Source: a candidate division WOR-3 bacterium (lineage in GTDB: Bacteria; Hydrothermota; UBA3072). Taken from it: a stretch of 64,000 bases of DNA. The stretch covers positions 1 to 64,000 of the forward strand of contig JBDRZZ010000008.1 of NCBI GenBank assembly GCA_039804165.1, in the 5' to 3' direction. Positions 25,160 to 34,816 of the stretch are shown piece after piece (position 1 is the stretch's first letter; each line of letters begins with the position of its first letter). The notes below the pieces were generated by a model, which saw nothing but the letters and a program-made list of their open reading frames with translations, did no database searches and had not been told where the DNA came from. The position numbers and the translations under genes were made by a program.

Positions 25160-26659
25160 TTAAAATTCGTATTCATATATTATTCGAAGCAAGTGGTGTT
25201 TATACCCTTCTTCAAGATATGGATAATAATTTATATTAAGCCTTCCAAATTCTTCCAAGTTGAGCCTTCCATCTAAATTTAAGCTAAAACTTGTTTTTTC
25301 TCTACTCCTTACTGCAGAGAGACCAAAACTGAGAAGATGCCTTCTAAAATACCAAATGAAATTTGAAAGGAATCGGAGAGATTCGGTTTCTTTTATGGAA
25401 ATTGTTTTTTCTTGTCCAAATGTATTTTCTAAATGTAAAGTCTTAAAAGATGATTCAAAGCCAAGACCTATATAATAATATTTTTCTTCGTAAAATTCTG
25501 GGAACTTAGCCCACTGATATTCAAAGATAGGGGAGAAAAGGTCTTTTATATCCCACTTGAATATTTGAGAAATAGAGAATCCTATGGTTTTATTTTCTTC
25601 ATAGGCAAGATAATCAAAATTAGTAGATAAAAATTTGGATTGGTATACTCCATTTGTAAAAAAAGAGGTTCTCCCTGAATAAAGATATGAATTTCCGAGA
25701 GTTAAATAACCATCTTCAACTTTTCTAATACCTGCTTCAATCCTATTTTGATTTCGTTCGATGTTTATTTTTCCTTCAAAGGCTTTTCCTTTTAGAGTTG
25801 AATCTTCATAAAGATTTGGATTTCCAATTGAGAAGAAAGTCTTCACATTTAAAGAAAAATCCTCCATTATTTTCATTTCTAATTCTCCGCCTAATAGAAA
25901 AGACTCCTGTGGATCAACAATAATAAGACGATTTATATTTGAAGTATCATCTTTTCCGTAAAAGCTTGTAAGACCAAGGATAAAAGGATTTCTTTTTAAG
26001 CTCAATTTTCCTCCTAAAAGCCATCTTGGATATTCCGAGAATAAAGAGTCATAATTGCGTATATATAAAAATAAAGGGAGAATAAATAAATTGTCCACAC
26101 TTATTTCGCCTGAAAATCCAAGACCTTTAGGAGAGCAAATTGTTAATTCATCAAAGTATGGAGAGATGTATCCTGCCTCTAAGTAAGTTTTTTCTCTTGA
26201 ATAGCTTAAAAAAGGTGCCCAGACCCTTTGGAATTCGGGATCATAATATAGAGAAGCCCTTAGAGAGTTTTTGTCTTTATAAATAGAAAAATCTAAGCCA
26301 AAGATTTTCCCATTTGGTTTATAATAAGAAGAATCTGGGCAATAATAGTTTTGGGTTCCGATTGAGAAGCTTCCTGTGAAGATAAAAGGTATTTCTTCTT
26401 TTTTCATTACAAAAAAAGACCATTCTTGAGACTCTTTTTCGGTTTTTACTGTTATATTGTGATTCCCTTTAGGGAGATTATTAATTTCTGAAAAGAAATA
26501 GGTGGAGGTAATTTCACCTGGTAAAGCTTTTCCATCTAAATATATCAATATGGATTCTTCTTTAAGCGGAGGATCAAACAGAATGGTTATATCAAAAGGA
26601 AGATAAGTTGAATCCTTTGGAGAAATAAGAATAAGAGCAGAAATAATTATTTCTAACAT
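25160..26659 (-). CDS. Outer-membrane beta-barrel protein with N-terminal Ig-like domain
   Basis: 499 residues. A short hydrophobic N-terminus (MLEIIISALILIS) may be a signal peptide. Residues 15-85 look like an Ig-like domain (PFDITILFDPPLKEESILIY, with DGKALPG). The remainder is a series of amphipathic, aromatic-rich strands typical of an outer-membrane barrel and ends in Phe (IIYEYEF), as expected for barrel insertion. No family name can be given. No ribosome binding site precedes the ATG, and the promoter -10 ends 11 bases upstream, so a near-leaderless mRNA is likely. It is probably the first gene of the unit that runs through the ECF sigma and anti-sigma genes. Confidence 0.65.
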   Translation of the reverse strand: MLEIIISALILISPKDSTYLPFDITILFDPPLKEESILIYLDGKALPGEITSTYFFSEINNLPKGNHNITVKTEKESQEWSFFVMKKEEIPFIFTGSFSIGTQNYYCPDSSYYKPNGKIFGLDFSIYKDKNSLRASLYYDPEFQRVWAPFLSYSREKTYLEAGYISPYFDELTICSPKGLGFSGEISVDNLFILPLFLYIRNYDSLFSEYPRWLLGGKLSLKRNPFILGLTSFYGKDDTSNINRLIIVDPQESFLLGGELEMKIMEDFSLNVKTFFSIGNPNLYEDSTLKGKAFEGKINIERNQNRIEAGIRKVEDGYLTLGNSYLYSGRTSFFTNGVYQSKFLSTNFDYLAYEENKTIGFSISQIFKWDIKDLFSPIFEYQWAKFPEFYEEKYYYIGLGFESSFKTLHLENTFGQEKTISIKETESLRFLSNFIWYFRRHLLSFGLSAVRSREKTSFSLNLDGRLNLEEFGRLNINYYPYLEEGYKHHLLRIIYEYEF

Positions 26660-26670
26660 ATTTTAGAATA

Positions 26671-26699
26671 AATTTATCGCATTTTAATTGTCTCGTCAA
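26671..26699 (-). promoter_or_regulatory. sigma70-type promoter with almost no leader
   Basis: On the minus strand: TTGACG (26699-26694), 17 bp, TAAATT (26676-26671). The start codon of the barrel gene is at 26659, so the leader would be only a few bases long and holds no Shine-Dalgarno sequence. Confidence 0.5.
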
Positions 26700-26728
26700 G
26701 TTTATTTAATTTTTTAATTGGATTTTGG

Positions 26729-28570
26729 TTATGGCCCTCTTTTTCTTTCTCCAAGAAGTATTATATCTCTGAGATTTTCTATGCTTTTTGCTCTTATCCA
26801 TCTATCCATAAAATCAGATTCTCTTACAATCTGTGCAATAGAAGTAAGAACTCTCAAGTGAAAATTCCTTTCATCTTTTGTTCCTATGAGAACGAAAATG
26901 GCTTTCACCTTCGGAAATTCTTCTCCCCAATTTACACCTTCTTTAGCTCTGGCAAGAAGAATGTTAAATTGTTTTTCACCTTGGATTATTATATGGGGTA
27001 TTGCTATATCAGAGTTTATTGCAGTCGGACTTTCTTTTTCTCTTTCTATGAAAAGATGATAAAGCTTCTCTTTAGGTATACCAATGGATGGAGAAAGTTT
27101 TTCTGCTACGAGTTTGAAAAAATTATTTAAATCTATTTTTTCTTTGATATCCAAAATTGAGCATTTTTCAATTAGTTCATCTAAACGATCTTTTTGAATT
27201 TTATCTCTTTCTCTAATTATTTCTTTTAATTCATTTTCGAGAGAATGAGAAGTTAATTCTTTTGCTGTTATTCTTTCAATTAGATATAAAAGGGCAAATT
27301 CCTCTTTTCTTTTTGATCTCCCATAGATTAGGTAAGTGATAAGAGCTCCTGCTACAAGAAATATGACAATTAAAATGGCTTCTCTCCCCATTTCAAGAAT
27401 AAAAAATGCAGAGCCTATTAATCCAGTTATCTGTGGAAAAGGATAAATGGGACTTTTAAATCTTGGTCTATAGTTTCCTATCCCACTTTGCCTCATAACT
27501 ATCACAGCGCAAGAAGAGAGGAAATAAGTCATTATAAGGACAATCGAGGCAGCTTCTATAAGGATATCTAACGGAAAGAATAAAGAAATTATCATGACTG
27601 TTCCAGTTAGGAGAATGGCGAGATGTGGTGTGCAAAATTTCTTGTTTGTTTGCTGAAGAATCTTAGGGAGAAGATTATCTCGACTCATTGCAAGTGGATA
27701 TCTTGAGGCAGACATAATACTGGCATTTGCTGTAGAAATAAAGGCAAAAATTGCAGCAATACTTAAGAGAACTCTACCCCATTCTCCCATGAAGGTAGAG
27801 GCTCCATCAGAAATGGGAGTTAGAGAGTTATCTAAAGAATTTCCAAGGACTCCTCCTGTGACAAGAACCATAAGGATGTAAAGTGTTCCTATTGTTAGAA
27901 GAGAAAAAATCATTGCTAAAGGTATAATTCTTTCTGGCTCTTTTACTTCCTCTGCAATGCTTGCAATCTTTAAAATACCTCCGTAGGAGACAAAAACAAA
28001 ACCTGCAGTAGAAAAGATCGCGCGAAATCCCTTAGAAGCAAAACCTCTAAAATGCTCTACTTTAATATTTGGGATTCCTAAGGTAATATAAAGAATCATT
28101 ACTCCAAGGAGAAAAACGACCAAAACAACTTGTGCTCTTCCTGCCTCTTTAATTCCTATTATGTTAAGAACTATGAATATTATACAAAGGCTGATTGAGA
28201 TAAAATGGATGTTAAGATCAACTAAGATAGAGGTAAACTCAGCCATACCCACCAAAGCAAAAGCTCCCTTAAGAGATAAAGAAAACCAAGTTAAAAGTCC
28301 ATCGACAGTGCCTACTAAAGGTCCCATACTCCTTGTGACATAAAAATATGCTCCTCCAGCCTTTGGCATTGCAGATACAAGCTCTGCTTGAGATAGAATT
28401 CCTGTTAAAGCAAGGCATCCTGCAATAAAATAAGAGATTATTACAGCAGGGCCTGCTCTTAAATAAGCGATTCCTGGTAAAATAAAGATTCCAGAGCTTA
28501 TCATCGCTCCAGAAGCAACACAAAAGATCTCAATAAAATTAAGCTTTTTGGATAATTTTGAATTTCTCAT
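26729..28570 (-). CDS. APC-family amino-acid permease fused to a PTS EIIA domain
   Basis: 613 residues. Residues 1-430 form an APC-superfamily transporter with about 12 membrane helices; the family marker GAMISSGIFILPG is at about 20 and a helix-rich core follows. A linker (about 430-465) leads to a PtsN/mannitol-type EIIA domain (about 470-608). The AIPH motif puts the phosphorylatable histidine at residue 526, and LLARAKEGVNWG and FVLIGTKDERNFHLRVL follow. EIIA normally accepts phosphate from HPr, so the domain may let PTS phosphorylation state control amino-acid uptake. No PTS HPr or enzyme I is in this window. The start is leaderless or nearly so (see the promoter at 28576-28604). Neighbours do not suggest a substrate. 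Confidence 0.88.
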   Translation of the reverse strand: MRNSKLSKKLNFIEIFCVASGAMISSGIFILPGIAYLRAGPAVIISYFIAGCLALTGILSQAELVSAMPKAGGAYFYVTRSMGPLVGTVDGLLTWFSLSLKGAFALVGMAEFTSILVDLNIHFISISLCIIFIVLNIIGIKEAGRAQVVLVVFLLGVMILYITLGIPNIKVEHFRGFASKGFRAIFSTAGFVFVSYGGILKIASIAEEVKEPERIIPLAMIFSLLTIGTLYILMVLVTGGVLGNSLDNSLTPISDGASTFMGEWGRVLLSIAAIFAFISTANASIMSASRYPLAMSRDNLLPKILQQTNKKFCTPHLAILLTGTVMIISLFFPLDILIEAASIVLIMTYFLSSCAVIVMRQSGIGNYRPRFKSPIYPFPQITGLIGSAFFILEMGREAILIVIFLVAGALITYLIYGRSKRKEEFALLYLIERITAKELTSHSLENELKEIIRERDKIQKDRLDELIEKCSILDIKEKIDLNNFFKLVAEKLSPSIGIPKEKLYHLFIEREKESPTAINSDIAIPHIIIQGEKQFNILLARAKEGVNWGEEFPKVKAIFVLIGTKDERNFHLRVLTSIAQIVRESDFMDRWIRAKSIENLRDIILLGERKRGP

Positions 28571-28575
28571 AGCCC

Positions 28576-28604
28576 ATTATAGTGAGGGAAGGGGAATAAG
28601 TCAA
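28576..28604 (-). promoter_or_regulatory. sigma70-type promoter giving a leaderless mRNA
   Basis: On the minus strand: TTGACT (28604-28599), 17 bp, a perfect TATAAT (28581-28576). Only five bases, gggct, separate the -10 box from the ATG at 28570, so transcription should start at or inside the start codon. Confidence 0.75.
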
Positions 28605-28630
28605 GTAATTTTAACTAAAGATTCTAAAAC

Positions 28631-28659
28631 AAAAATAGGGGAAATAATCCCCTATTTTT
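28631..28659. terminator. bidirectional rho-independent terminator
   Basis: An 11-bp perfect stem, aaaaatagggg (28631-28641) with cccctattttt (28649-28659), and a 7-base loop. T-runs flank it in both directions. It lies just past the stop of the minus-strand secreted-protein gene at 28685. Confidence 0.8.
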
Positions 28660-28684
28660 GAGAAATTTTATAACATTTCTATGG

Positions 28685-29491
28685 TTATTTAAAAATTATG
28701 AGTTTGCTCTTTTTCGTCACTTTACCTGCAACAAGTTTTACTATGTAAATTCCTCCTGGAGCCTCTACTTTGAATTCGTGGGTCCCTTTAGTCATCACCC
28801 CTGGAGCTATTTCAGCTATTTTTGTACCTGTGAGATTGTAAACACTTATTAAGATAGGAGCAGACTCATCCAATGAAAACTTTATTTTATTTATTGAAGG
28901 TTCAAGAGTGATCTTTTCTGGGTCGCTAAATAGATTAACTCCAGAACCACCTTGCCGAGAGACACTGGAAACTAAATCTACGTAAACCGTGCATTCCGGA
29001 CTTTCTACAGCGCTTGTGAATTCAATTCCCGCTCTTATTATGGGAAGAGTTAATTCGGATATGTCACACCAATTACAATGCCATTCATCTTTTGGAAGGG
29101 AAGCCCAACTTTGATAGTGACCATGCCACCCCCAACTTTCGTTCTGGATAAAAGGTTGCATGCTACTCATTGCATCATCATATCCACTAGGCAAATACAC
29201 CCAAAAGAATACAGTATCTCCAAACTGAAGATCACTGGTTAAAGGAGTATTATCTGCACCAAAAGCCCATTTCATCTTCCCCGTTCCTTGAGGATCGTTA
29301 AAGACTACCTTTAAAGAATAGTTTCCCTCGTAAGCAATATCACTGGATCGTTCTATTAAACTTATTGGGCACCACGCTTGTTCATATAGATTTCCATTGA
29401 ATGGTTGTTCTTCGGTTTCAAAATCAAAAGTTCCTTTTCCAAATAATGTTAAAGAAAAAACTATAATACATACCCCTATTAATTTCTTCAT
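28685..29491 (-). CDS. Secreted carbohydrate-binding-like protein with type-IX-like sorting domain
   Basis: 268 residues from the ATG at 29491. This start follows aaggagg and begins a signal peptide (MKKLIGVCIIVFSLTLFG); the frame extends upstream to 29560 without a better start. Residues 20-180 form a jelly-roll-like module with the opening FDFETEEQPFNG and YEGNYSLKVVF, which resembles galactose-binding/CBM-type domains. The last ~75 residues are a type-IX-like C-terminal sorting domain (ILISVYNLTGTKIAEI, then GIYIVKLVAG, ending KLIIFK). No catalytic module is present. Likely a cell-surface or released binding protein. It has its own promoter and terminator. Confidence 0.75.
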   Translation of the reverse strand: MKKLIGVCIIVFSLTLFGKGTFDFETEEQPFNGNLYEQAWCPISLIERSSDIAYEGNYSLKVVFNDPQGTGKMKWAFGADNTPLTSDLQFGDTVFFWVYLPSGYDDAMSSMQPFIQNESWGWHGHYQSWASLPKDEWHCNWCDISELTLPIIRAGIEFTSAVESPECTVYVDLVSSVSRQGGSGVNLFSDPEKITLEPSINKIKFSLDESAPILISVYNLTGTKIAEIAPGVMTKGTHEFKVEAPGGIYIVKLVAGKVTKKSKLIIFK

Positions 29492-29520
29492 ATCCGCCTC
29501 CTTTTTAAGATTATATTTTA

Positions 29521-29548
29521 AATATATAAAAAATTTTATTTTTGTCAA
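29521..29548 (-). promoter_or_regulatory. sigma70-type promoter for the secreted binding protein
   Basis: On the minus strand: TTGACA (29548-29543), 16 bp, TATATT (29526-29521). It is divergent from the groESL promoter at 29585-29612, with 36 bp between the two -35 boxes. Confidence 0.6.
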
Positions 29549-29584
29549 GTGTATAACCATTTAAAACGGATTTTTATCCCCCCC

Positions 29585-29612
29585 TTGACAAATCTGATAA
29601 TTGATGTATTAT
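29585..29612 (+). promoter_or_regulatory. sigma70-type promoter for groESL
   Basis: TTGACA (29585-29590), 16 bp, TATTAT (29607-29612). A leader of about 70 bases follows. I looked for a CIRCE element (TTAGCACTC-N9-GAGTGCTAA) between here and the groES start and found none, so HrcA control is not supported by this sequence. Confidence 0.7.
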
Positions 29613-29688
29613 TATTAATAAACTTTAGGTGGTAATTTCCTTTTAGTTTCGTTTTGGTCAAACATAAAAAATAGAAAGGAGGTAATTT

Positions 29689-29961
29689 ATGATAGAACCA
29701 GTAGGGAGACGTGTGTTGGTTAAAAGGATTGAAGAGGAAGAAAAGAAAGGAGGAATTATAGTGCCTGATACAGCAAAGGAGAAGCCTCAGTGGGGTATTG
29801 TTGAAAATGTGGCAAAGGTTAAGAAAGATGATGATCCTCTACCTGTGAAGAAAGGGGATAAAGTTCTATTTGGAAAGTATAGTGGAACAGAAATAGAGTA
29901 TGAAGGGGAAGAATATCTAATATTGAATGAAGATGATATTCTTGCGAAAATAGAAAAGTAA
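29689..29961 (+). CDS. groES: GroES co-chaperonin
   Basis: 90 residues after aaaggaggtaattt. It opens with the family signature ([20 protein letters not shown]), has the mobile loop around [14 protein letters not shown], and ends [24 protein letters not shown]. Length and sequence are ordinary. It caps the GroEL ring encoded 15 bp downstream. The pair has its own promoter and terminator, the usual bicistronic groESL operon. Confidence 0.97.
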   Translation: MIEPVGRRVLVKRIEEEEKKGGIIVPDTAKEKPQWGIVENVAKVKKDDDPLPVKKGDKVLFGKYSGTEIEYEGEEYLILNEDDILAKIEK

Positions 29962-31605
<1,644 letters not shown>

Positions 31606-31624
31606 TGGAATAGGAAGAGTTTAT

Positions 31625-31657
31625 AAATGGGGCAGTTAATCTGCCCCATTTTTTTTG
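31625..31657. terminator. rho-independent terminator of groESL overlapping the convergent gene end
   Basis: Stem aaatggggcag (31625-31635) with ctgccccattt (31641-31651), a five-base loop ttaat, then a run of T to 31657. The loop and 3' arm contain the stop codon and last codons of the convergent methyltransferase gene (stop at 31636-31638). Confidence 0.9.
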
Positions 31658-32403
31658 GCAACGTATAAAATTCTTCGCGTAAATTTGTCCACTTTGTTGT
31701 GTTCAAAGCATTTAAATGTATTTATAACCTTAAAATTTGAAAGCTTTAAAGCGTATTTTACTTCCTCTTCTTCGTAACCTCTTTCTTTATGAATCTCATC
31801 TATTCTTCTCCATCTTCCGTTCTCTTTGACAAAAAGAGTCAAATGAAGAGTTAGGATTTTAGAATCTTTATCATATGAGTTTCTCCAAATACTTATAAAA
31901 TTTTGATTTTCTTCTCTAACTTCTCTTCCACTAGCACATCTTAAACCATAAGGGGTGTTTAAGTCGAAAATAAAATGTCCTTCTGGTTTGAGAGCCTCTT
32001 TTATAGAGTAAAAAGCTTGAATTAGCTTTTTTAATTCAAGAAGATAATTTAGAGAATCGAACATTGAAATTGCAAGATTGAAATAATTTAAAAAAGGTAT
32101 TCTAAGAGCATTTGCTTGAACAAGAAGGAGGTCTGGCTTTTTTTCTTTTGCCACTTTTAGCATTTCTATAGAATTATCCATCCCTAAAATTGGCGTTAAG
32201 TTTCTATTTAAAAAGGGAATGGTTGAATTTCCGGTTCCACAGGTTACATCCAAAAGAGGAGTTGTTTTTATATTGAAAAGATTAATAGTTTCTAATATGT
32301 ATTCAATCCACTCATCATATTTTACGTCTTTCATTAAAAGATCGTAGTATCTTGCAATATTAGTGTATGGTTTATTTGAATGGCTTAAAGACAACGGTTC
32401 CAT
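31636..32403 (-). CDS. Class I SAM-dependent methyltransferase
   Basis: 255 residues. YTNIARYYDLLMKDVKYDEW near the N-terminus is the usual opening of small-molecule methyltransferases. Motif I is LLDVTCGTGNS, followed by the acidic loop residue in LGMDNSIEML, and ISMFDSLNYLL as the post-II motif. A C-terminal beta-extension fits the methyltransferase-25 group. Substrate unknown. The ATG lies 32 bp inside the end of the upstream TPR gene, so expression is coupled to the five-gene operon running from 35922. The last codons share DNA with the groESL terminator. Confidence 0.8.
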   Translation of the reverse strand: MEPLSLSHSNKPYTNIARYYDLLMKDVKYDEWIEYILETINLFNIKTTPLLDVTCGTGNSTIPFLNRNLTPILGMDNSIEMLKVAKEKKPDLLLVQANALRIPFLNYFNLAISMFDSLNYLLELKKLIQAFYSIKEALKPEGHFIFDLNTPYGLRCASGREVREENQNFISIWRNSYDKDSKILTLHLTLFVKENGRWRRIDEIHKERGYEEEEVKYALKLSNFKVINTFKCFEHNKVDKFTRRILYVAKKNGAD

Positions 32404-33157
32404 TTTCTATTTTAAAAACACCCTCAGAGACTATAGGTATGAAGGGTAGATACCCTTCTTTATAAAGAGTAAAGAGGGAAGGGGCATAATATTTTTTATC
32501 CTTGTAGAAATTTTTATATTGAGTTGAGATGATTCTAATTATACCTTTAATTGCTTTTTCTTTTGAAACTTCATTTGTTGCCTTCTCGTAAAAGTGGAGA
32601 TATAGTCTGAGTCCCAACTCAACTCTCTTTTCTTTAAGAAGCGTCCAGCTTGCAAATCTAATAGCCAATTCTGGGGCGTTTTCTTTCTGAGACGCAAAGA
32701 GAAACCATTTTGAGGCGCTTTGATAATCTCTTTTATAGACATAGTATATAAATCCTTTCACAAAAGGAATTTCCCATCTTTCGGGATTATTCGCCATTCC
32801 CTTATTAAGTAATTTAGTGGCTAAGGGAATATTTTTTACATCATCTGCAAGAATCATTCCTCCAAATGTATAAGTAGAGATAAATTTTGGATCAAGTTCA
32901 GTAATTACATCATACATATGGAAAAGATATGGGTAACTTCTGTCAGTTTTTCTATGTTTACCAAAATAAAGATTGGCTTCAATCCATAATAAGTCGGATA
33001 AAAGAATGTCAAAACCTCCTGTGAGAGCTTTAATGAAATTACTTGATGGAAAATAGAGGATCTCTTCTCTTTCTTGTTTTGGAAACCATTTAAACCACCT
33101 TGTTTCTATTAAAGCAAGAAGGATTATTAGAAGAACTAAAAGAACCAATCTTTTCAT
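32372..33157 (-). CDS. Membrane-anchored TPR-like protein
   Basis: 261 residues. An N-terminal hydrophobic helix (MKRLVLLVLLIILLALIETRW) is likely an uncleaved anchor or signal. Helical repeats of TPR character follow: LLSDLLWIEANLYFGKH, MYDVITELDPKFISTYTFGG, ATKLLNKGMANNPERWEI and SASKWFLFASQKENAPELA. A Lys-rich C-terminus follows. It overlaps the ABC permease gene by 4 bp (ATGA) and the methyltransferase gene by 32 bp. The family resembles proteins found next to ABC-2 exporters in uncultivated lineages, but I cannot name it. A scaffold role for the transporter is possible. Confidence 0.55.
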   Translation of the reverse strand: MKRLVLLVLLIILLALIETRWFKWFPKQEREEILYFPSSNFIKALTGGFDILLSDLLWIEANLYFGKHRKTDRSYPYLFHMYDVITELDPKFISTYTFGGMILADDVKNIPLATKLLNKGMANNPERWEIPFVKGFIYYVYKRDYQSASKWFLFASQKENAPELAIRFASWTLLKEKRVELGLRLYLHFYEKATNEVSKEKAIKGIIRIISTQYKNFYKDKKYYAPSLFTLYKEGYLPFIPIVSEGVFKIENGTVVFKPFK

Positions 33158-33921
33158 AAAAATTCCTTTTTGTAGTATAAGAAAGAGGATAATATTATGA
33201 GAATTATAGAATATAAAAGAGAGTAGGAAAAAGCCAAAATATAAGCCCCTAAAGGTAAAGGTAGGTGATAAACTACTGTTGCTTTAATGTTAAATGGAGA
33301 GAAATTGGGCAAGATGTAAAATAAAAATTTGAAGAACCAAGATAATTCTGGAGCATTTATTACATAAGGAAAGGTGATAAGATAATAGCTAAGATGAGCG
33401 ATAAAGAAAAGAACCAAAGTTAAAATTCCAGAAGTTAAAGGAGAAGTAAAGGCTGAAAGAAAAATTGCAAGAGCATCCAGAAGAAAAAATTCAAAAAGGA
33501 AGAAATAGAGAATTTTGAGTAAATGTATCTCGAAGACTCCTAAATAGAGTTTATAGAAGAGGGAAAAGATAAAAAATAGTAAAACTTGAACCACAATTGT
33601 TAGATAATATAATCCTAAGAATTTACCTCCAACGAATTCCAGAGATTCTACAGGTTTAGACATAATAGAGTAAATTGTTTTTCTTTCTACTTCATCGTAA
33701 AGAATCCTTGTTCCAATGAGTATAACAACTAAAACACCAAAGATCTCAATTATACTAATTCCAAAGTCTTTTATTACCTTTGCTCCTTCTCCAACGGAGA
33801 TTGGAATGAAAATTTTTGAAAAGGCTAAAAGGAGAAATCCCACCACTCCGATAGAGATAATAGTTTTATCTCTTATTGCTTCTTTAAATGTGTTTAGAGC
33901 AATTGTCAATGTCTTACTCAT
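33154..33921 (-). CDS. ABC-2-type transporter permease
   Basis: 255 residues with six predicted membrane segments (about 20-40, 55-75, 105-130, 140-165, 170-195, 225-250). It opens with TIALNTFKEAIRDKTI, typical of ABC-2 permeases, and the cytoplasmic loop RILYDEVERKTIYSIMSKPV is a further hallmark of this group. It pairs with the ATP-binding protein whose gene overlaps its start by 8 bp. The substrate could be a lipid, polysaccharide or small molecule, and nothing in the sequence decides this. Confidence 0.85.
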   Translation of the reverse strand: MSKTLTIALNTFKEAIRDKTIISIGVVGFLLLAFSKIFIPISVGEGAKVIKDFGISIIEIFGVLVVILIGTRILYDEVERKTIYSIMSKPVESLEFVGGKFLGLYYLTIVVQVLLFFIFSLFYKLYLGVFEIHLLKILYFFLFEFFLLDALAIFLSAFTSPLTSGILTLVLFFIAHLSYYLITFPYVINAPELSWFFKFLFYILPNFSPFNIKATVVYHLPLPLGAYILAFSYSLLYSIILIILSSFLYYKKEFL

Positions 33922-34816
33922 TTATTATCTTGATGAAATATTCTTCAAGGTTCTTTTTAATAGGAGACACAGATAAGATTTTCCCCTTCTTTTTTATTAC
34001 TTCTTTTATCACTTTATCCCTTTCTTTCTCATTTTTAACTCTTAAAAATACAGTTCCTTTTTCTACTTTCATTTCTCCATATTTTTCGAACTTTTTTGGT
34101 TCCTTTATTCCTTCAAATTCTATTTCTATATAATTAATTTTTTCTTCTAAAATTTCTTTTATCGCACCCACTTTTTTCATTTTCCCGTTAAATATAATTC
34201 CTACTCTACTACAAATAGCTTCTACATCTGGAAGAATGTGGGAAGAAAATAAGATCGTTTTTCCTTGTTTATTAATTTCTACAATTAAATCTTTTAATTC
34301 TCTTCTCCCTATTGGATCAAGTGCACTAAGAGGTTCGTCAAGAATTACAAATTCAGGATCCCCAATAATAGCTTGAGCAAACCCAATTCTTTGAATCATC
34401 CCTTTTGAATACATATGAATTCTTTTTCCAATACTTTTTGAAAGTCCCACCATTTCCAATAAATTATCAATTTCTTTTTTGGAAACTTTTTTACCATAAA
34501 GCTTTGCATAAAATTCAAGAAGCTCTCTTCCTGTTAAGTGTGGATAAAAGGAAGGATTTTCTGGTAAAAATCCAATTTTTCTTCTTGCGTAAAGAGGTTC
34601 TAAGCTTTCAAATAGTTTTATCTTTCCCTTTGTTGGTCGAATAAGACCTGTGATTATTTTTAGAGTTGTTGTTTTACCTGCGCCATTTGGACCTAAAAGT
34701 CCAAATATTTCTCCCTCTTCAATTTCCATACTTAGATTGTTTACACCTATAATTTTTTTAAGCAAGAAAGGGGATCGATAAATTTTGACTATAGAATCAA
34801 TTTCCAAGACCTTCAT
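33914..34816 (-). CDS. ABC transporter ATP-binding protein
   Basis: 300 residues from the ATG at 34816, which forms an ATGA overlap with the upstream stop; a TTG two codons earlier is less likely. Walker A is GPNGAGKTT, followed by the signature MYSKGMIQRIGFAQAI (YSKGM in place of LSGGQ, common in the CcmA/DrrA-type group) and Walker B FVILDEPLSALDP. The H-loop lies in LFSSHIL. A ~90-residue C-terminal extension follows, as in ABC-2 exporter ATPases. It drives the permease encoded immediately downstream. Confidence 0.93.
   Translation of the reverse strand: MKVLEIDSIVKIYRSPFLLKKIIGVNNLSMEIEEGEIFGLLGPNGAGKTTTLKIITGLIRPTKGKIKLFESLEPLYARRKIGFLPENPSFYPHLTGRELLEFYAKLYGKKVSKKEIDNLLEMVGLSKSIGKRIHMYSKGMIQRIGFAQAIIGDPEFVILDEPLSALDPIGRRELKDLIVEINKQGKTILFSSHILPDVEAICSRVGIIFNGKMKKVGAIKEILEEKINYIEIEFEGIKEPKKFEKYGEMKVEKGTVFLRVKNEKERDKVIKEVIKKKGKILSVSPIKKNLEEYFIKIINE

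Noticed and set aside
29613-29688. CIRCE element before groES
   Set aside because: Looked for TTAGCACTC and GAGTGCTAA and found no match in the leader.
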